A DNA stretch of 64,000 bases from Burhinus oedicnemus. Its lineage: Eukaryota > Chordata > Aves > Charadriiformes > Burhinidae. The position numbers were made by a program, and so were the translations under genes. The DNA is taken from the NCBI GenBank assembly GCA_008921705.1, contig VFFE01007859.1, positions 1,624,613-1,688,612 of the forward strand. Direction: 5' to 3'. Below, piece after piece: positions 22,799 through 36,885 of the stretch. Numbering within the stretch: position 1 is the stretch's first letter; every line of letters starts with the position of its first letter. A model generated the notes under the pieces. The model did no database searches. It was given only the letters and a program-made list of their open reading frames with translations, and had not been told where the DNA came from.

Positions 22799-25700
22799 TG
22801 TACTATCATGTTTTTTCTTATTTGAGAAAGCTCAGAGCATTCTGCAAGTTGGCAGGTTTAACTCCTATTAGAAGTTCTTGTGTTCTCTGTTATGTTTGGT
22901 GATGGGTTGTTTTGGAAACAGATGGTGTCTGGGAAACACAGTGAAGAAGAATTTGCACTTAAGATACAAAGAGAAAAACAACCACTCCTTTCAGTTGCAT
23001 AATTTATCGTCTCTGCCTCTTCCCTCTCCCTTTATATTTAAAGCTCCTTTTAAAATTTTGATTGTAAGAAAGTGAATGCTATTATTGTTTAATAACAGTA
23101 GCCAAATAATACAGAACATTACAGGCTAACACAATGTATTCACTGAAGTTTATGGAAATTTTATCTATTAAATGATAAGTCTTGATAATTGAGAAAATGT
23201 TAAAACTACTACTAATTATTATTTTGAAAGATAAAATCTGGCATTGAAAAACAGAGTGCACGTTAGATGATGAAAACCCCAGTGTATTTCTTGACTGTCA
23301 GAATGAAGTTAATTTAACTCCAAATGAGGTATCCTGCTTCTCCTGTTTAACTGATTCAATATGCATAACAGAAACAACATTAAAATGGAAATATTTTTAA
23401 TAGCAGAACGACTTGCCTCTTCCATTTTTCCTGTAAAATACATATTGTGTATCTACAGAATGGAAGGGCTCATATGGAATGATCCTTTGATGGATGTTCA
23501 AAACTGAACACAGGTAAATATTTTTTTTTTTAAAAAAAAAGGCGCCTGGATTCACCTTTGAAATAAGACTGAAGAGCTTCATCAACAGAGTTATGCTTCT
23601 GGTATTCATATTTGCAGAAGTATTTCAATGCTTAAAGAAAGTGACTTGAGTTGTGCACGATATTTGTAAGTATTTGTTAGGAGGTTCTGTTCTTCTCTGA
23701 TGTCTCAGCCAAAGCTGTGTTCCAAAAAAACCCCACTTTGACCTGATGATTCTCCAGATGCCTGAACTTCTGTCTTTTGCACATGGCTTGAGCCATTCCT
23801 TTTGAGCAGTGTCTAGCTTCTGTTTAAATCTTTTTGGAGTCCAAACATTAGATGAAACTCCTTTTGGGATCTGATTTTGGCATATCTTGGAGAATAGTTC
23901 ACCTAGAGGCAGTACTGTTTGGCATTAAACATATCAGCTACGGCTACTTTATTTAATAATAACAACGATAGTAATAAAGCCTGCTCATGGTCAAGTACAA
24001 TGTGGTGGTGGTTTGTTGAATTTATTTGTTCTCCAATAATATTATATGCAAAATACAGACCTGCAAATAGACACGTGACTGCAGGACTCCCATCCTCAGC
24101 TCAGGGCTGTTACTGGCATGCTACAGCCAAGCTTCTTGTCTCCTGGTCTCCTCCAAGACCCCATGAGTTTGCACTCTTTGAGTTGCAACAAAGTGAAGCT
24201 AAGAGTAAGTCACTACATCCAGACAAGCTAATTAATAGATGTCCTGTGATGTTTTTGTTGGAATTTGTGGTCACTGTAGAGGGAAATCAAAACATCCTTA
24301 CTTTCTCATAAGTTTCTCTGAACAGCTGTCTTGTGTTTCAGTAGGACTACTTGGTCCAAAGCAAGTGATACACTAATGCAGTTTCATTTTTTGGCAGTCA
24401 GGTTTTGATGGTTACTTCTGAAAGCGATGATCTTGGGACATTATTTGAAAGGAAGGCTTCTTAGATCTCCAGGGTTACTAGTCAAGGCATTAGCTACAAG
24501 ATTGCATTCTCGTTAATTTTTCTTTCCAGTAGTTATGACCATAAAATTAGGGATTTCCTGCCCCCCCCCGAATTAAATTTGACGAGTAAGACTGGCGTCA
24601 TTGCTCAAAGTAATAGTGTGACCTTTGGAAGCACTATTACCATGATTAATTGCCTGCTGTTTGTTTTCTTTATTCAGGCCTCTAAAAGTTTCCAGATTAC
24701 CTCTCAGAACAAAGAACTCCAGGGATGGATAAATACTGTTGAAATAAACAATGAAATATAGACATAAAGCTATGCAAGGCCAGATGGCTTTTATTAATGT
24801 TGGTAATGGCTGTTGATGGTGTGAAATCCAAAGGGATGTTTACTGCAGCACTGCTGCTGACACGCACAGTTCCTGTCGAGCTGGCTGTTTTCCTCATCCA
24901 GTTGAAATTCATATGCAATGACTTCTTTGCCTATATACATTTATTCCATCTCTAGATGTCTTTGCACCCTTGAAACATAAAATGCTGAGGTGAACAATTA
25001 ACATAGAGTTTCCAGTGTTGATTCTTGTGTGTGGTTTACTTTTTTCCCCTGTGTCATTAGGAAATCAGGCAGTTTATAGACTAGTGTATTAGCGAGGGTC
25101 AAGCTGGAGTCACAAATCTAAAACAGATAATCAGGAAAATTACTGACCTGGCCTTGAGCCAGGTGATTTTCTTCTCTGTTATTTCATTAGAAATTTGGTT
25201 GGTGTCCCATTATTAAATGAGGGAGAAGTCTTCTGAAAGCTAGGCTGGTATTAATTGCATCCAAGTTTGAAATTTTCTGGTGAACTTTATAGTAATATTT
25301 TAAAGATACTTTATTGAGATAAAGATTTTTTTTTCTTTTCCATTACAGAATAATACATTTTTATTCATGTTTTATTGAGAAATAAAAATGCTTAATTTAC
25401 AGACTTTAAATATTGGTGTGAGATTTATTTAATTTCAAGAGAAGACTCAGTGAGTCTAAAACATTTTGACCCACTTCCAGATCTTACAAACAGACAAAAT
25501 CTAATGAGTGTTAAGTGCCTCATTTTTTTTTTTCTCAGTGCCCAGCTGAGATACCTTAGTAAGACATTACTTACTATCTGATTACACTAATGATATGTGC
25601 AGACACTGTCAAAACTTCTGTGATCATAAAAATAGAAAACATTTATCTTTTTATCAGAACCCTTACACGGTTTTGGTCTTCTGATAGATTCGCTATAGGG

Positions 25701-26911
25701 GGAGATTCAAATGAATTTTTTTTTTTTTTTCTATTCTAGCAATATGAAGAGCGGGTGCTCTTTCTAGGAACAAATGCTGTAACAGCACTTTTAAAAATAT
25801 CTCTGAAGATTTTATATATCTGAAAACAGAATATTTTTCACTGGATATTTGTTAATGTAATAGTTGGATTACTAGGACAGATAGTCCAGTATTTAATAAA
25901 ATTCTGAAAAGACAGTATACTGTAAAATTAAACATTTGCATGCATTTTGTGATCTTATTTCTTGCAGAATGAAACTGTTCATGTTGTTACAGAAGTTAAT
26001 AAGTTACAATTACTGCCTGTGTTTAAAATATCATGTCATGTTTCTGCTGACCAAAAGGCTAATGATTGCCACACCATGACAGTACATTAGTAAAGAAAGG
26101 TCAACATTTTGCACAAAGCAGGTCTAAAACTCACTTGTTTGCCACTGCTGGTGATTTCAAACTTAATGGGATTGCACAAGTGTAATCAAAGGCATTTTGC
26201 AATTTTCACCTGCTTGCATGATGTGTGACCAGTAGTAAAAATAATTAATTAAACCTGAAGGTGTGAACAAAGAGAAGAAATGAGCGAGATGGGACACTTT
26301 TCTGATTCCTATTTTGTATGCTACACAATAGTACTTCTCCCTGAATAGCGGAAAGAATGTGTCACTTAAAATGACAGTGGCCAGTAATTATTTTTAATGT
26401 TTCTGAAATGCATATGGTTCAGTGGACCAGAATGAGAACAAACCTGGCTTTAGATTTAATGTTATTTATGTATTAAATTGATTTCTCCAGTATTGCTAAA
26501 AGTAGGGATGGAGGTTGAGGGGAGCCTAAGCCATTATATACTTGTGGAAAGGAGATTAGATTCATGCCAGTAAGCTGTTTGAGATGGTGCCTAGCAGCAT
26601 TTAAAGCAGGAGGTCATGGACTGACGCTGAAGAGCGGGATTAGCTGCCTCTAAACTATTCTGACTGAATTTTGTACAAAAGTCGGGGCGGGGAGGAATAT
26701 TTTTCAAGTCACTAGAAAAAGCCTTAACAGCTAGTAGGCTGTATCAGACCAGAACACTCACTGAGAAGAATGATGAGGTATGTTAGTTTTCCATCTGTGT
26801 TTTGGAGGTTAATGAAATTACTCAGACAGTGAGATAACCTAGGCTTCTAAGGACAGGACTTGAAAGACCATATGGTGATCTTCTGTTTTTAGTATTTCTA
26901 GGTTAGTAATC

Positions 26912-26957
26912 TTTTTTGTTGTTGTTGTTGTTGTTGGTTTTTTGTTTTTTTCCTTAG
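26912..26957. repeat. GTT trinucleotide microsatellite and T-rich tract
   Basis: About seven GTT units follow a run of T and lead into GGTTTTTTGTTTTTTTCC. Confidence 0.88.
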
Positions 26958-28872
26958 CAAACAGCCTTCACATTGGAAACGGTCCAGTTGTCAAGTAGGG
27001 ATTAGAAATTGCGCATAAGAAATCTGGCCCTTAAATACATTTATTTTCATGAATGTAGCTACTTTTTTGAGGAGATTTTGTGTCCTAGCAGTTACCTGAA
27101 TAATTGGGCTAAAACCTGCAGACATATTTATAATATTTCAGAATGTGTTTTGAGATTCCCAAACATTTTCCTGACTGATCCAGGAGTATATTGTTATGAT
27201 TTTTTGTTTGTTTGTTTTGTTTTACTGTGGCATTCACTCATAATTTGCAGATGCAGGAGTACACTGAAGATGGCATAACTCTGATCCCTATCAGTAGTTG
27301 TCAGTACAAATCCGAACCTTTTTGAAGTATCACTTTTGTAATTGATCTTAAGTTTTGTATCTTCTCTTTTATGTAAGAAGAAATCATAAAAATACATATT
27401 TTTCTAAATGCTGACAAACTCTTTTGTAACTATTGTCTTCAAGATACAGTTAGTAACTATGTCTTTGTATGTTTAGAGGATGATGCTAAGTCCTTTACTG
27501 TCTGGAAAAGCTGTCAGATACACTTGTTCCTATTCCCCGCCCTCCCCACTCCTCCCCCAAACCGACATACCGACCCTTCAATTTCTATGTAAATATTATT
27601 TTCCCAAAGGAATTCAACTGGAGTTTTCACTGAAACATTGAACTCTGACATATTACATAAACGCCAACCTGAGCACACACCCACCTTCAGATGCTCTCTT
27701 TTCACTTTTGAGTTATAGTAGGAAAAAAAGGAATATTTGAAATACTTGGTATTTCTTAAATGCTTTTGTATTGAAATATGCACTAAACATTTTGTTTGAT
27801 CAAAAGTCTATTTTACATTGAAAATTGGCTAAAGTATTAAGATTTCAACATGCTCTACTTTCTGGCTAGTGTTTTTAGTGTGTCGTAATAGAGTTGTTCT
27901 CCACTTTTCTTTTACAGTCAGAACTGCACATGGGATGAAAGTTCCAGCACTACCTCTGAAAGTATTTGCATTTTTTAAATGTTTACTTTTAAATATAGAA
28001 AAGCAAGGATTCTGATGCAAACAAAGTTTTAGTTTAGATTTTTTTAAAAAGAAATTCAATTTTGAATCTACTTAAGGTGACTCCAGGTTGATGTCACCGT
28101 GTGGCATTTGTAAGACTGTGAAAGTGTAGACTTTGTACTCATTACAGAACAAGTAAAACAGAACTACCTCTTTCTCAGGCTTCTGTACGTACACCTTTGT
28201 GCTGACCTACAATGTGCTTCTGTTTTGTCCTGAATCATGTCTGAGCCAAGAACACTTGTATTGTGCTGCGTAGTGAATTTTTAAAGTCGTGTGTCCAGTA
28301 TAGCTGGTACTCAATTACACTATTATCCCAGACCTCTACAGAGAAAGGCCACTGCCATTTTTCTTCTATATCACCTATCAGCAGAAGGATCTCCTGATCA
28401 AAACATAATCTCTCATTTCATTTGGCATCCTTTTAAATATTTTAGCTCTGCTGCTTTTTCTCCAAACCTGTAAGGATTGTGTTAGTGCTATTTCATCCTT
28501 CAAATGACAAATCTGGTCAATGCTTTTTCACGAGGTGTAATGCACACTGAAGCTAAAGGAACTTTTGTTTGAATCCATGATGCGTTATAATTAGTTACAG
28601 CCATAATTGGAGGCTGCAATGAAATTCATGCTCTCCTCTCCTTTCTTCTGTATGTTATTGGTAACTGGAATCAAGAATGGTTCAGCTTTAATACATGGTG
28701 AATTGGCTTGTTCCAGGTGTTGGTCTGAGGCATGATGCCTTTTCTCTGGTGGTTTCCTTGGGCACATTTGAGTCTGCTCCTCGTTGTCCTTCCAGGATGA
28801 AGTGCAGATATGTTTGATGTTGTAACTGTCTTTAGTATCTGTATTGGGCAGGGTGAAGCTCCCTCCACCTAC

Positions 28873-29435
28873 AAATCACAGAATAGGTTGTCTAGACCAA
28901 ACCCCTGCCCAAAGCAGGGTCAATTGGAGCATGTTTCTCAGCGCCAGTCAGGTTTTGAATGTTTCCAAAGACTGAGATTCCACAGCCCCTTTAGGCAACC
29001 TTTGAGCACCTTCATTGTTTGGTTTTGGCTTGTGTGGGTTTTTTTTAAAGTTATTTTCTTATGTTTAAATGGAATGTCTGGTATTTTAATTTCTGCCCAT
29101 TTGAATTTTGGTCCATTCATTGTATACCACTGAGAAGACTCCGGCCTCATCTTCTTTTCACTCTCCCATCGGCTATTTACACACATTGAGAAGACCTCCC
29201 TGAGCCTTCTTTTCTCCAAGCTCCTTTTCTCCAGTTCCTGCTCTCCCAGCTTCTCCTTGTATGAGTGATGCTCCAGTCCTTTAATCATCTTCATGACCCT
29301 TTGCTGGACTCACTCCAGTATTTCCATGTCTCTCTTATACTGGTGAGCCCAGAATTGGACACAGCGCTCTCCCACCAGTACTGAGTACAGGGGAATAATC
29401 ACCTCCCTCGACCTGCTAGCTACACTTTTAGCTAA
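28873..29435 (-). mobile_element. CR1 LINE 3' fragment, antisense, old
   Basis: The 3' end is at the left (TCACAGAATAGGTTGTCTAG...AAAGCAGGGTCAATTGGAGC). It continues through a T-rich interruption near 29040 and then the antisense of the ORF2 C-terminus; the minus strand gives KMIKGLEHHSYKEKLGE and [13 protein letters not shown]. Numerous substitutions and a duplicated 'tttctccag' segment near 29215-29235 show an old copy. Confidence 0.88.
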
Positions 29436-29888
29436 TACAACCCGGGATGTTGCAAGCATTCAAGCATACCTTTTGCCCCATGCCTCCCCTAATTCTTATA
29501 CTATACTCAAGGGCACAGAACACACATACATTGTGTCTTACAGCAGCATGCTGGCAGGATGCAGTGAAGCACGTTGTTGTAAACAGAATTATTAACTTAT
29601 AAATGCTTTTGAAGATGATGGAGTCCAGAGGAAACCCTGAGCAGTTCACTCGAAGGAGTACTAACTTTAAACTGGCCATTAGTCACTGTACATCAGTAGA
29701 CTTCACATAGACAATAATTGTAGCTGAAGGTATAAAGTGCAGATTTCTGATTACTGTGATATCTCTACAAAATATACGTCCTAGCAGATCTTCTCCATGG
29801 CAGGTATATATTGACTTCTCCAAATTCTATTAACAGGTTTAACAGTAAAAGGTATAGATACCGTTGTGGAGGGAAGGAAGGGTTAGAA

Positions 29889-30544
29889 CAGAATCATAGA
29901 ATGGTTAGCATTAGAAGTGACCTTTAAAGGTCATCTAGTTCCAACCCCCCTGCCACGGGCAGGGACATCTTCCACTAGACCAGATTGCTCAAAGCCCCAT
30001 CCAACCTGGCCTTGAACACTTCCAGGGATGGGGCCTCCACAGCTTCCCTGGACAACCTGTGCCAGTGTCTCACCACCCTCAGAGTGAAAAATTTATTCCT
30101 GATATCTAATCTAAATCTACCTTCTTTCAGTTTAAGTCTGTTACCCTTTGTTCTATCACTACACTCCACGATAAAGAGTTCCCCCTACCCATCTTTCCTG
30201 TAGGCCCCTTTCAGATACTGGAAGGCCGCTATAAGATCTCCCCAGAGCCTTCTCTTCTCCAGGTTGAACAACCCCAACTCTCTCAGCCTGTCCTCATAGG
30301 AGAGGTGCTCCAGCCCTCTGATCATCTTCATGGCCTTCCTCTGGATCTGCTCCAACAGGTCCATGTCCTTCTTATGCTGGGGGCTCCAGAGCTGGACACA
30401 GTATTCCAGGTGGGGTCTCACGAGGGCGGAGTAGAGGGGCAGAATCACTTCCCTTGACCTACTGGCCACGCTTCTTTTGATGCAGTCCAGGGTATGTTTG
30501 GGTTTCTGGGCTGTGAGTGCATGTTGCTGGCTCATGTTGAGCTT
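29889..30544 (-). mobile_element. CR1 LINE 3' fragment, antisense
   Basis: The left edge AATCATAGAATGGTTAGCAT is the reverse-complement 3' end. The minus strand then encodes [40 protein letters not shown] and [20 protein letters not shown], the classical CR1 ORF2 C-terminal region. The element is 5'-truncated near 30544. Its 3' end type (GACATCTTCCACTAGACCAG) differs from that of the 5073 and 38827 copies, so it belongs to another CR1 subfamily. Confidence 0.93.
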
Positions 30545-33500
30545 GAGAATCCAAGCTAAAATTTCACATGGTGTTCCAGGAGCTGAATTTTGAACCTGAT
30601 CTGTATGTCTGGAATATTTATAATCAAATTAGTTCAGCTAAACCCCACGTTCTATTTACTTCTCCTCCTAAATCAACCTTTTCATACATGATGAAAGAGT
30701 TGTTTATATTTGAACCTGTGCTATTTTCTTTTATTAACCATAAGGCTTCTTCCTCTTGTCATCTTTTATGTTAGATTTTCATCTTTTTAGGTGTCTCTTT
30801 TTGCTCCAAGGCAGTGGGGGAGAAAGAAATGCAGGGTTAATTAGGTAACTTCATTAGTTAGTGACCGATTTTCCACTTGCAGAACTTGTATTGTTGCATC
30901 TTGAAATAATATATGCATATTGTAAAATACGAGGCCTTAAACAACACCTTGCAATTTACAGACCTTTGAAGTGTGCTGAAATGAAAATTTATTCGGTGAT
31001 GATCTATTTTCTGAACCTCCATGTATGTGAAAACAGTTAATGCGTATGTTCTAACAGGATGTATGAAGAGTTTCATGCTCTTAAATAATGTTTATTTGGA
31101 TGACTTATCCATATATAATTAATAATTTTCTACACACACATCTGTATTTTTGATCTAAACTTGCTATTCAAAAATAAGTAGTCATTTGCTTTTTAAATCC
31201 AGGGATATGACAACAGAATTGATGTATCCTCACTAGAGTGAAATTCTACTAGAGCAGGTGTTATAAATTCCACTTTTTCTGTATGTTACTCATAACCAGT
31301 AGCAAATAATTATTGCTCTATTATAATTACAACAGGAATCAGGGTGAAATGTTTGAGTCTTCATCAGCATCCAGGATATAATTTTTAGAGCATGTCTATG
31401 GAAATTTACTCTGATTTTCTTTCTGAACTCCGAAGCTATGATAGTGATTGCAACACTTGGATGGCTTTTCCTCTCAGTTTGTTTTATTCTGATTGATTAG
31501 TTCTGTCCTTCTGACTTGGATTAATTCTCTGTGTATTGCAGGGTATTAATATCCCTTTCAATTAGTTTCCTATTGCTTACATACATTGTATAAAAGTTGG
31601 CTTCATTGTCTGTGAGGAATTATTGAAAAATGCTTTGAAAAGCATTTAATTCCTTTCAGTAATAAAATTTGTATTCCTGTAATAGAAAAAGGGAGAGATC
31701 AAGGTGTCCTTCCAATGGCACATCACTTTCCTCTGCACAGGTTCCTCTCTTCATGTGTTAGAATCTTATTTACGCAACTCCTTCAGTAAAAAGGAAAAAG
31801 AATGCCAGTAGACTGTCCCTGCTTTAAGAAGATCGTACTTTGAATTTCTAAGTACAAAATATGTACGTGCTGATAAAGTAGGGTCAGGTACAAGTTGTTA
31901 GAAACTAGTCATTTCCCTGGTACGCCTTCTAAGTCCTTTCACATTTTTGAACTTACCTTTCATGTACGGTTTCTGTTCAGATAAAAATATTTATTTCTTT
32001 TGACAGATCTCATCTGCTGTTTCCTTGGCATCATTTATTTCTCTGCACTTGAGTTCAAGTCTGTTGCACTGAATCTGTCTGAGAAGAGATACATCTTGAA
32101 TTTCGTGTTCAAAACACTACTACTGCTGTAGTATCATTCTCTTCTCGCCACCTTTTATTTTCAGCCATTCTGAAACAGTTATTCTAATTGCCTATTTTCC
32201 ACTTGATAGTAAAGTTAAACATGTGAACATCTCGTTTTATTTAATTACCAAAAAGTAAGATCCATTTTTTAAAACACTAGGAGAAATGAAACTAGACAAG
32301 TGGAAAGAAGAAGGTGCTGACAGAAAGATGATTATTTGCAAGTTAGTATAATAAAAATTAATAAGATCAGTTAATGTAAGTGTATTTCCTTGCAGTTACA
32401 TTATTTTTGTCTCCTGAATGTACCAAACCTAAAGCTAGTGCTTCAGCATGGTAGAATATGGTAGATGGAATTATTTCTATGAAAGTATTAAAAAGAAGGG
32501 CTCTTAAATTATCTGTGTCATGATTTAGTTTGGGGCTTCAGTCTCTATGCTATCTATTCTTAGCATCATAAAAAAAGTAGACGTATGCAGAGCTTCAAAT
32601 GCATAGATTCATACTGTATATCACTTCCTTATGTATTTGCAGATGGTGTGTATTTTTGCATGTTCTCTTTTAAAGGTTGCATTTTATGGTGGTTAGAATA
32701 CATTCCAGACTCTTGTATTTGATAGGATAAATGTAGGGGAGTGTAGAGATTCATTGCAAATGATTCATTCAAAGATTTATATGTAAGTTTTGTAAGCCAT
32801 TTAGTTTCCAATGAAGACTCTAAATCATTACCTTACCTTACTGCTAGTTCTTTTTAATTTTGGTGAAATTGTTTCCTTGTTCAGTGAAAAAAGCGAGGAG
32901 TCTGTTCAATGCTTGGATGCTTAATGTTGAAGGCTTTATCTATATATGAGCAGAATAAAATCAAATAAGACCTTGCAGTATGTAGAAAGAAAGAACATAG
33001 GAGGACTGTTTTTATAAGGTTTTGATTCAGACCCCAAATGAGCACTCTAATATAATTTCAAGTGAGGAAAGCGAAAGCAGTGTATATTTGAATTATGCAT
33101 GACCAACAAAGATAAAGATAGAAAGACATGCAGATTGTCAGTCACAGGAGTGGATTTTGATGATCAGTCACAAATTGATCAATTAATTGGGCTTTTTCCT
33201 TGGGGTCTATGGATTTTATAGGTTACGAAGTTCCTGCAGTTAATTCTTGAGGACAGTCTTTCCTCACATTATCCAGTTTTTAAAACTCCTCTTTCCCACA
33301 AGCAGCTACTAAAAGGGAAACGTCAGTCGCTAAGTGCTATATGGAGGGTGCTCACCAGAAAAACACTGTCTTAACTTTTGCAGTGGCCATCAGTTTTCAT
33401 TACAGGTGGAAAAGTCATGGCACCAACAGCTTCTAAAAGAGACAGATATGTTTAAGTTACTATGGGACTTGTAAGAAAGGAAAGGGAAGGCACAGAGCAA

Positions 33501-35439
33501 GTAATTTCTTCTCCATTTGTTGGCCCACGAGAAGGCAATGCACTTTGCCCATGCAGGAGTTCCACAGCACCTGCTCCTGTGACAGGCTATCTGTCAGCAC
33601 AGCCTTATCAAGCCTGTTGAAATAACTTGGAAGGTGAGAGAGTGGAAGGAGTTAGGGAGAATTTTGGTTTGGCAAGACATTTGAGAGTGTGATATGAGTA
33701 ATATGATTGATTGTGAAGATTCCTTGTATGACTACAAGTGATAGAACTTCCATAGACAGAATATTAGTGAAAATAAATAGGATGGTGTTATCTAATTAAG
33801 AGTGATAGGGGATTAGATTTCTTCGACATCAAGCGTAGATTTTCTTCATCTAGTTCTGTTTGATCAGGAATTTCTATTGCTGACTTCTACTGATCTAAGC
33901 CCCTTTTGGAGACATTAAAGCTCTAAACCAGGAAAAAAAGGATGATTGCAAAACACTATAAGATAAACTCTGTTAGTCAGCTGAACTGTGGGAGAAGAGC
34001 AAGACGTTTGTAGACATTGCTATCAGGAAGAATATATCTTACTTTTGTCATGTAGCTGAAGCTCCTCAGGCTCTTAAAAATGTATTCCTCATGTCTGTTT
34101 GAGGCAGCTGAAATAAATTTTGAAAGTCTCGGTGATGTCTTTTAGAAGAAAGGAGTCTCAAAATTAATCAAATTGGTAATATAAATGTCATTTTCATTGA
34201 TTTACTTCTCAGAAGCTGCTGGAAATGACTGATTTCAGAGAGGCTAGCATTGGTCAATCAGCGTCATGTAGCGACTGTTCAAATTGATAGAAATATGTTT
34301 CTTGGGTTTAGTAGATAGTATTGTCTGACAGGATGTAACTGAAACAAGTCAGCCTTGAGAACTAACAGAAGCAGAACTGAGGTACTCGTTTAAGTGCTTG
34401 CATTATGTCTCTGGGGATATACTTTCACAGTGGCATTTAGGATTTCAGAGCTTCATCCTCTAAACTGATTAGGTGAGAAACTTTGGCTCTTGTTAGTTAT
34501 TTCCAGATATGTTAAAAGGTATGGCATTAGAACCCTGAAGGTTACATTTCCAAAATTACAACAATTTTCAGGAAGTTTTGGAAAATAACAGTTCAAGCCT
34601 TAGTCTTGCAAGTAATAAACTTTCTCATGAGTAATCTATCTACTTCAGCCTTCTACTTATGGGCAGGGTGCTGCTATGTTTCATTCCTTTGAAGGAGTGA
34701 CTTATCCTATAAGGAGCTCAGTCTGCTTGATTGAGCTATTCAAAAAGAAAGAGAAAGCTTATTAGGAGTGTAGGTGACAAATTTCATTCTTCCTAAGTAA
34801 AGACCATTCTGATGAATGAAATCTTTTAGGAAGGTGACTAACGTGGTACAATCACTTGAAGTGATGCATGCTGGTTTTTTATGGTAGTGTTCTGTTTCTG
34901 TGTGCAATGATTTGGTGCATAGATGGAGAACTTTTGAAAAATGTAATTTGTTTATGATTAGAAACTTTAGTCACATACTGGTAATTGCTAAAGTGAAAAA
35001 AAGAAAGTATATCATAGCAACTTTAGGATGATTGCTCAGTACTTTTTGTACTGAGCTTGTCTCAAGCTTTCCTAAATGTGCGATTAGATTCTTTTTTCAT
35101 TTGGAGGGAGGGGGAGTTATATTTGAAGACATCACTGCATGTTTCTTGTAAGCAAATACTCTTATAAGCAAAAATGGTTTTAGTCTATGCATTTTATTTC
35201 AAGGAGGAAAACAGAAAAAGAATTTGGAGGAATGGCATCTTGAAGCTATAGTATTACTAAAGAGCATTCTGAAGGCATAAAGTTTGAAGTAACACTTGAC
35301 CTATGGCTCCATGGATTGCTGAATCTGAATAGATCAACAAAATGTCCAAGAGTCTGAGTCAGTCCTAATATACATTTATCATTTATGCTTTCATTTGTAT
35401 TAGTGGTGATGCTACTGAATCCTTTGCTGTCAAATGCTG
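30545..35439. other. PCLO: Unique AT-rich part of PCLO intron 3
   Basis: Almost 5 kb between CR1 clusters in which I see no gene, transposon or notable repeat. Only short chance frames are present. Confidence 0.7.
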
Positions 35440-36035
35440 TCAGCAGTCAACATGACCGGGCTTGTCAGCAAGGGAGCTGAGGGTGACAGAAGACAGTGAC
35501 CTCATTGATGAGGCATGCGGTCCCACAGTATCTGAACAGGACAAGCAGAGCGGGTTTGGTGACAGTAACAAAGTTCAGTTAACAGTCTGGTTAGTGATTG
35601 CCAATGAGCCAAGAAGTCATCAAGGCAGGATCAACATCAACAAGGTACAACCAAACCATAGCGTATCTACAGCAGGGCAGAGACTTCTGTGCAGCACCCA
35701 AGCCAATGGGTGGAGGCTACGTAGGGAGAAGCCCCAGTTGGAGCTTCTCGCAGCAGTTTTCCCACAGCTTAGCTCTTTTTGTAGAAATCTCATCCATAGT
35801 TACACAGCTATGCTGTATCCGAGCAGACCTCTAACCCAAGTACCCAAACCTGTGGGCAGGGGAAGAGAAGATTTACAAAGATGGTTTAAAACTGGGCAGG
35901 GTAACTGGAGCCTGTTGGTATACTCAGGGCGCTGACACTTCCAGCTAGTATCACTGATAGTTGGGACATCAAAAATGGGGGCAAAAGGGATGGGAGCCTG
36001 CTCTTTGATCTGATCATCCTGTCATGTGGCCCTTA
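35440..36035. other. G+C-richer block of unknown origin in intron 3, possibly an old unrecognised interspersed repeat
   Basis: Against the surrounding AT-rich intron this block is visibly richer in G+C and CpG and contains short recurring words (GGCAGGATCAACATCAACAA, CAGCAGGGCAGAGAC, GGGCAGGGTAACTGGAGCC). A 157-codon open frame without ATG start (35462-35935, +) spans it and has no family I know. Edges are approximate. Its texture resembles LTR or DNA-transposon relics of sauropsids, but I cannot assign one. Confidence 0.35.
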
Positions 36036-36460
36036 ATGCATACATACATTGTAACAGGCATTGCTAATGGCAGAACTTCAGCTTTCCTATTCCTCTAAGT
36101 AGATCCATACCCAAGATTGTTCACAGAGCTGGCTGTACTTTCAGGGTTCTGACACTTCAAAGAATTTGGGTTTTTTTAGAGTGGGAAAAGTTGTGTTTGG
36201 AAACTGGTATTTTAAACATAACATGTGGAGCTCATATGACTGTGTGTATATGATGTGGACAACTGCAGCTGGTCAAGTTCACGAAGGTTAACTTTACTCA
36301 ACAGTGAGCTAATCCATATAGTTAATGAAGTGATGTGAGTCATCTACATTTGGGTAATATGAATTATTGACTAAACTACACTGATGGTATTGACTAGATC
36401 TCTACTGACTATAATGGGATCTTAGGCAACTGGCTCAAATGCAAACATTTAAATCGCAGA

Positions 36461-36882
36461 CACAGAATGGTTGAGGTTAGAAGAGACATCAGTAGGTTAT
36501 CTAGTCCAACCTCCTGTTCAAAGCAGGGTCAGTGGCCCAGATCAAGTTGCTCAGGACTCGATCCCATCTAGTCTTGAAAGTCTCCAAGAATGGAGACTGC
36601 ATAATGTCTGTGGGCAACCTGTTCCAATGCTTGAAAGTCGTCATGGTGAAAAAAGTTTTTCCTTATGTTCAGTTTAGAATTTATATCTGTGGTATCTTGT
36701 CCTACCACTGCGCACTGCTCTGAGGTGCCTGGCTCTGTCTTCTTGATGACCTCCTCATAAGTACTGTTAGGCTTCTGTTAAGGGTCCCCTGAGGTAGTCT
36801 TCTCTAGGCTGAACAAACCTCTTTCCCTCATCTTCTCCTCACAAGGAAGTTGCTCTAGCCTCTAACCATCTTGGTTGCCTTT
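36461..36882 (-). mobile_element. CR1 LINE 3' fragment, antisense, diverged
   Basis: The left edge ACACAGAATGGTTGAGGTTA is a reverse-complement CR1 3' end. Recognisable pieces of the C-terminal region continue to about 36882 (TCTTCTCTAGGCTGAACAAA, TTGCTCTAGCCTCTAACCAT). Indels break the frame. It ends where the 3' end of the next CR1 starts, only a few bases away. Confidence 0.86.
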
Positions 36883-36885
36883 TTA

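Larger units (their letters stand above)
18108..28872. other. PCLO: Unique AT-rich part of PCLO intron 3, CR1-free
   Basis: Nearly 11 kb without any CR1 I can recognise. It holds microsatellites at 19449 and 26912 and an 18-bp duplication at 22762. The overlapping ORFs at 19523-20010 lie in a pyrimidine-rich stretch and look like chance frames. Confidence 0.7.

Noticed and set aside
23919..24311. 130-codon + strand ORF
   Set aside because: No recognisable similarity, no splice-site context fitting a PCLO exon, and the frame is within the range expected for 64 kb of DNA.
29428..29679. 83-codon antisense ORF next to CR1
   Set aside because: It lies mostly outside the CR1 and has no family resemblance; a chance frame.
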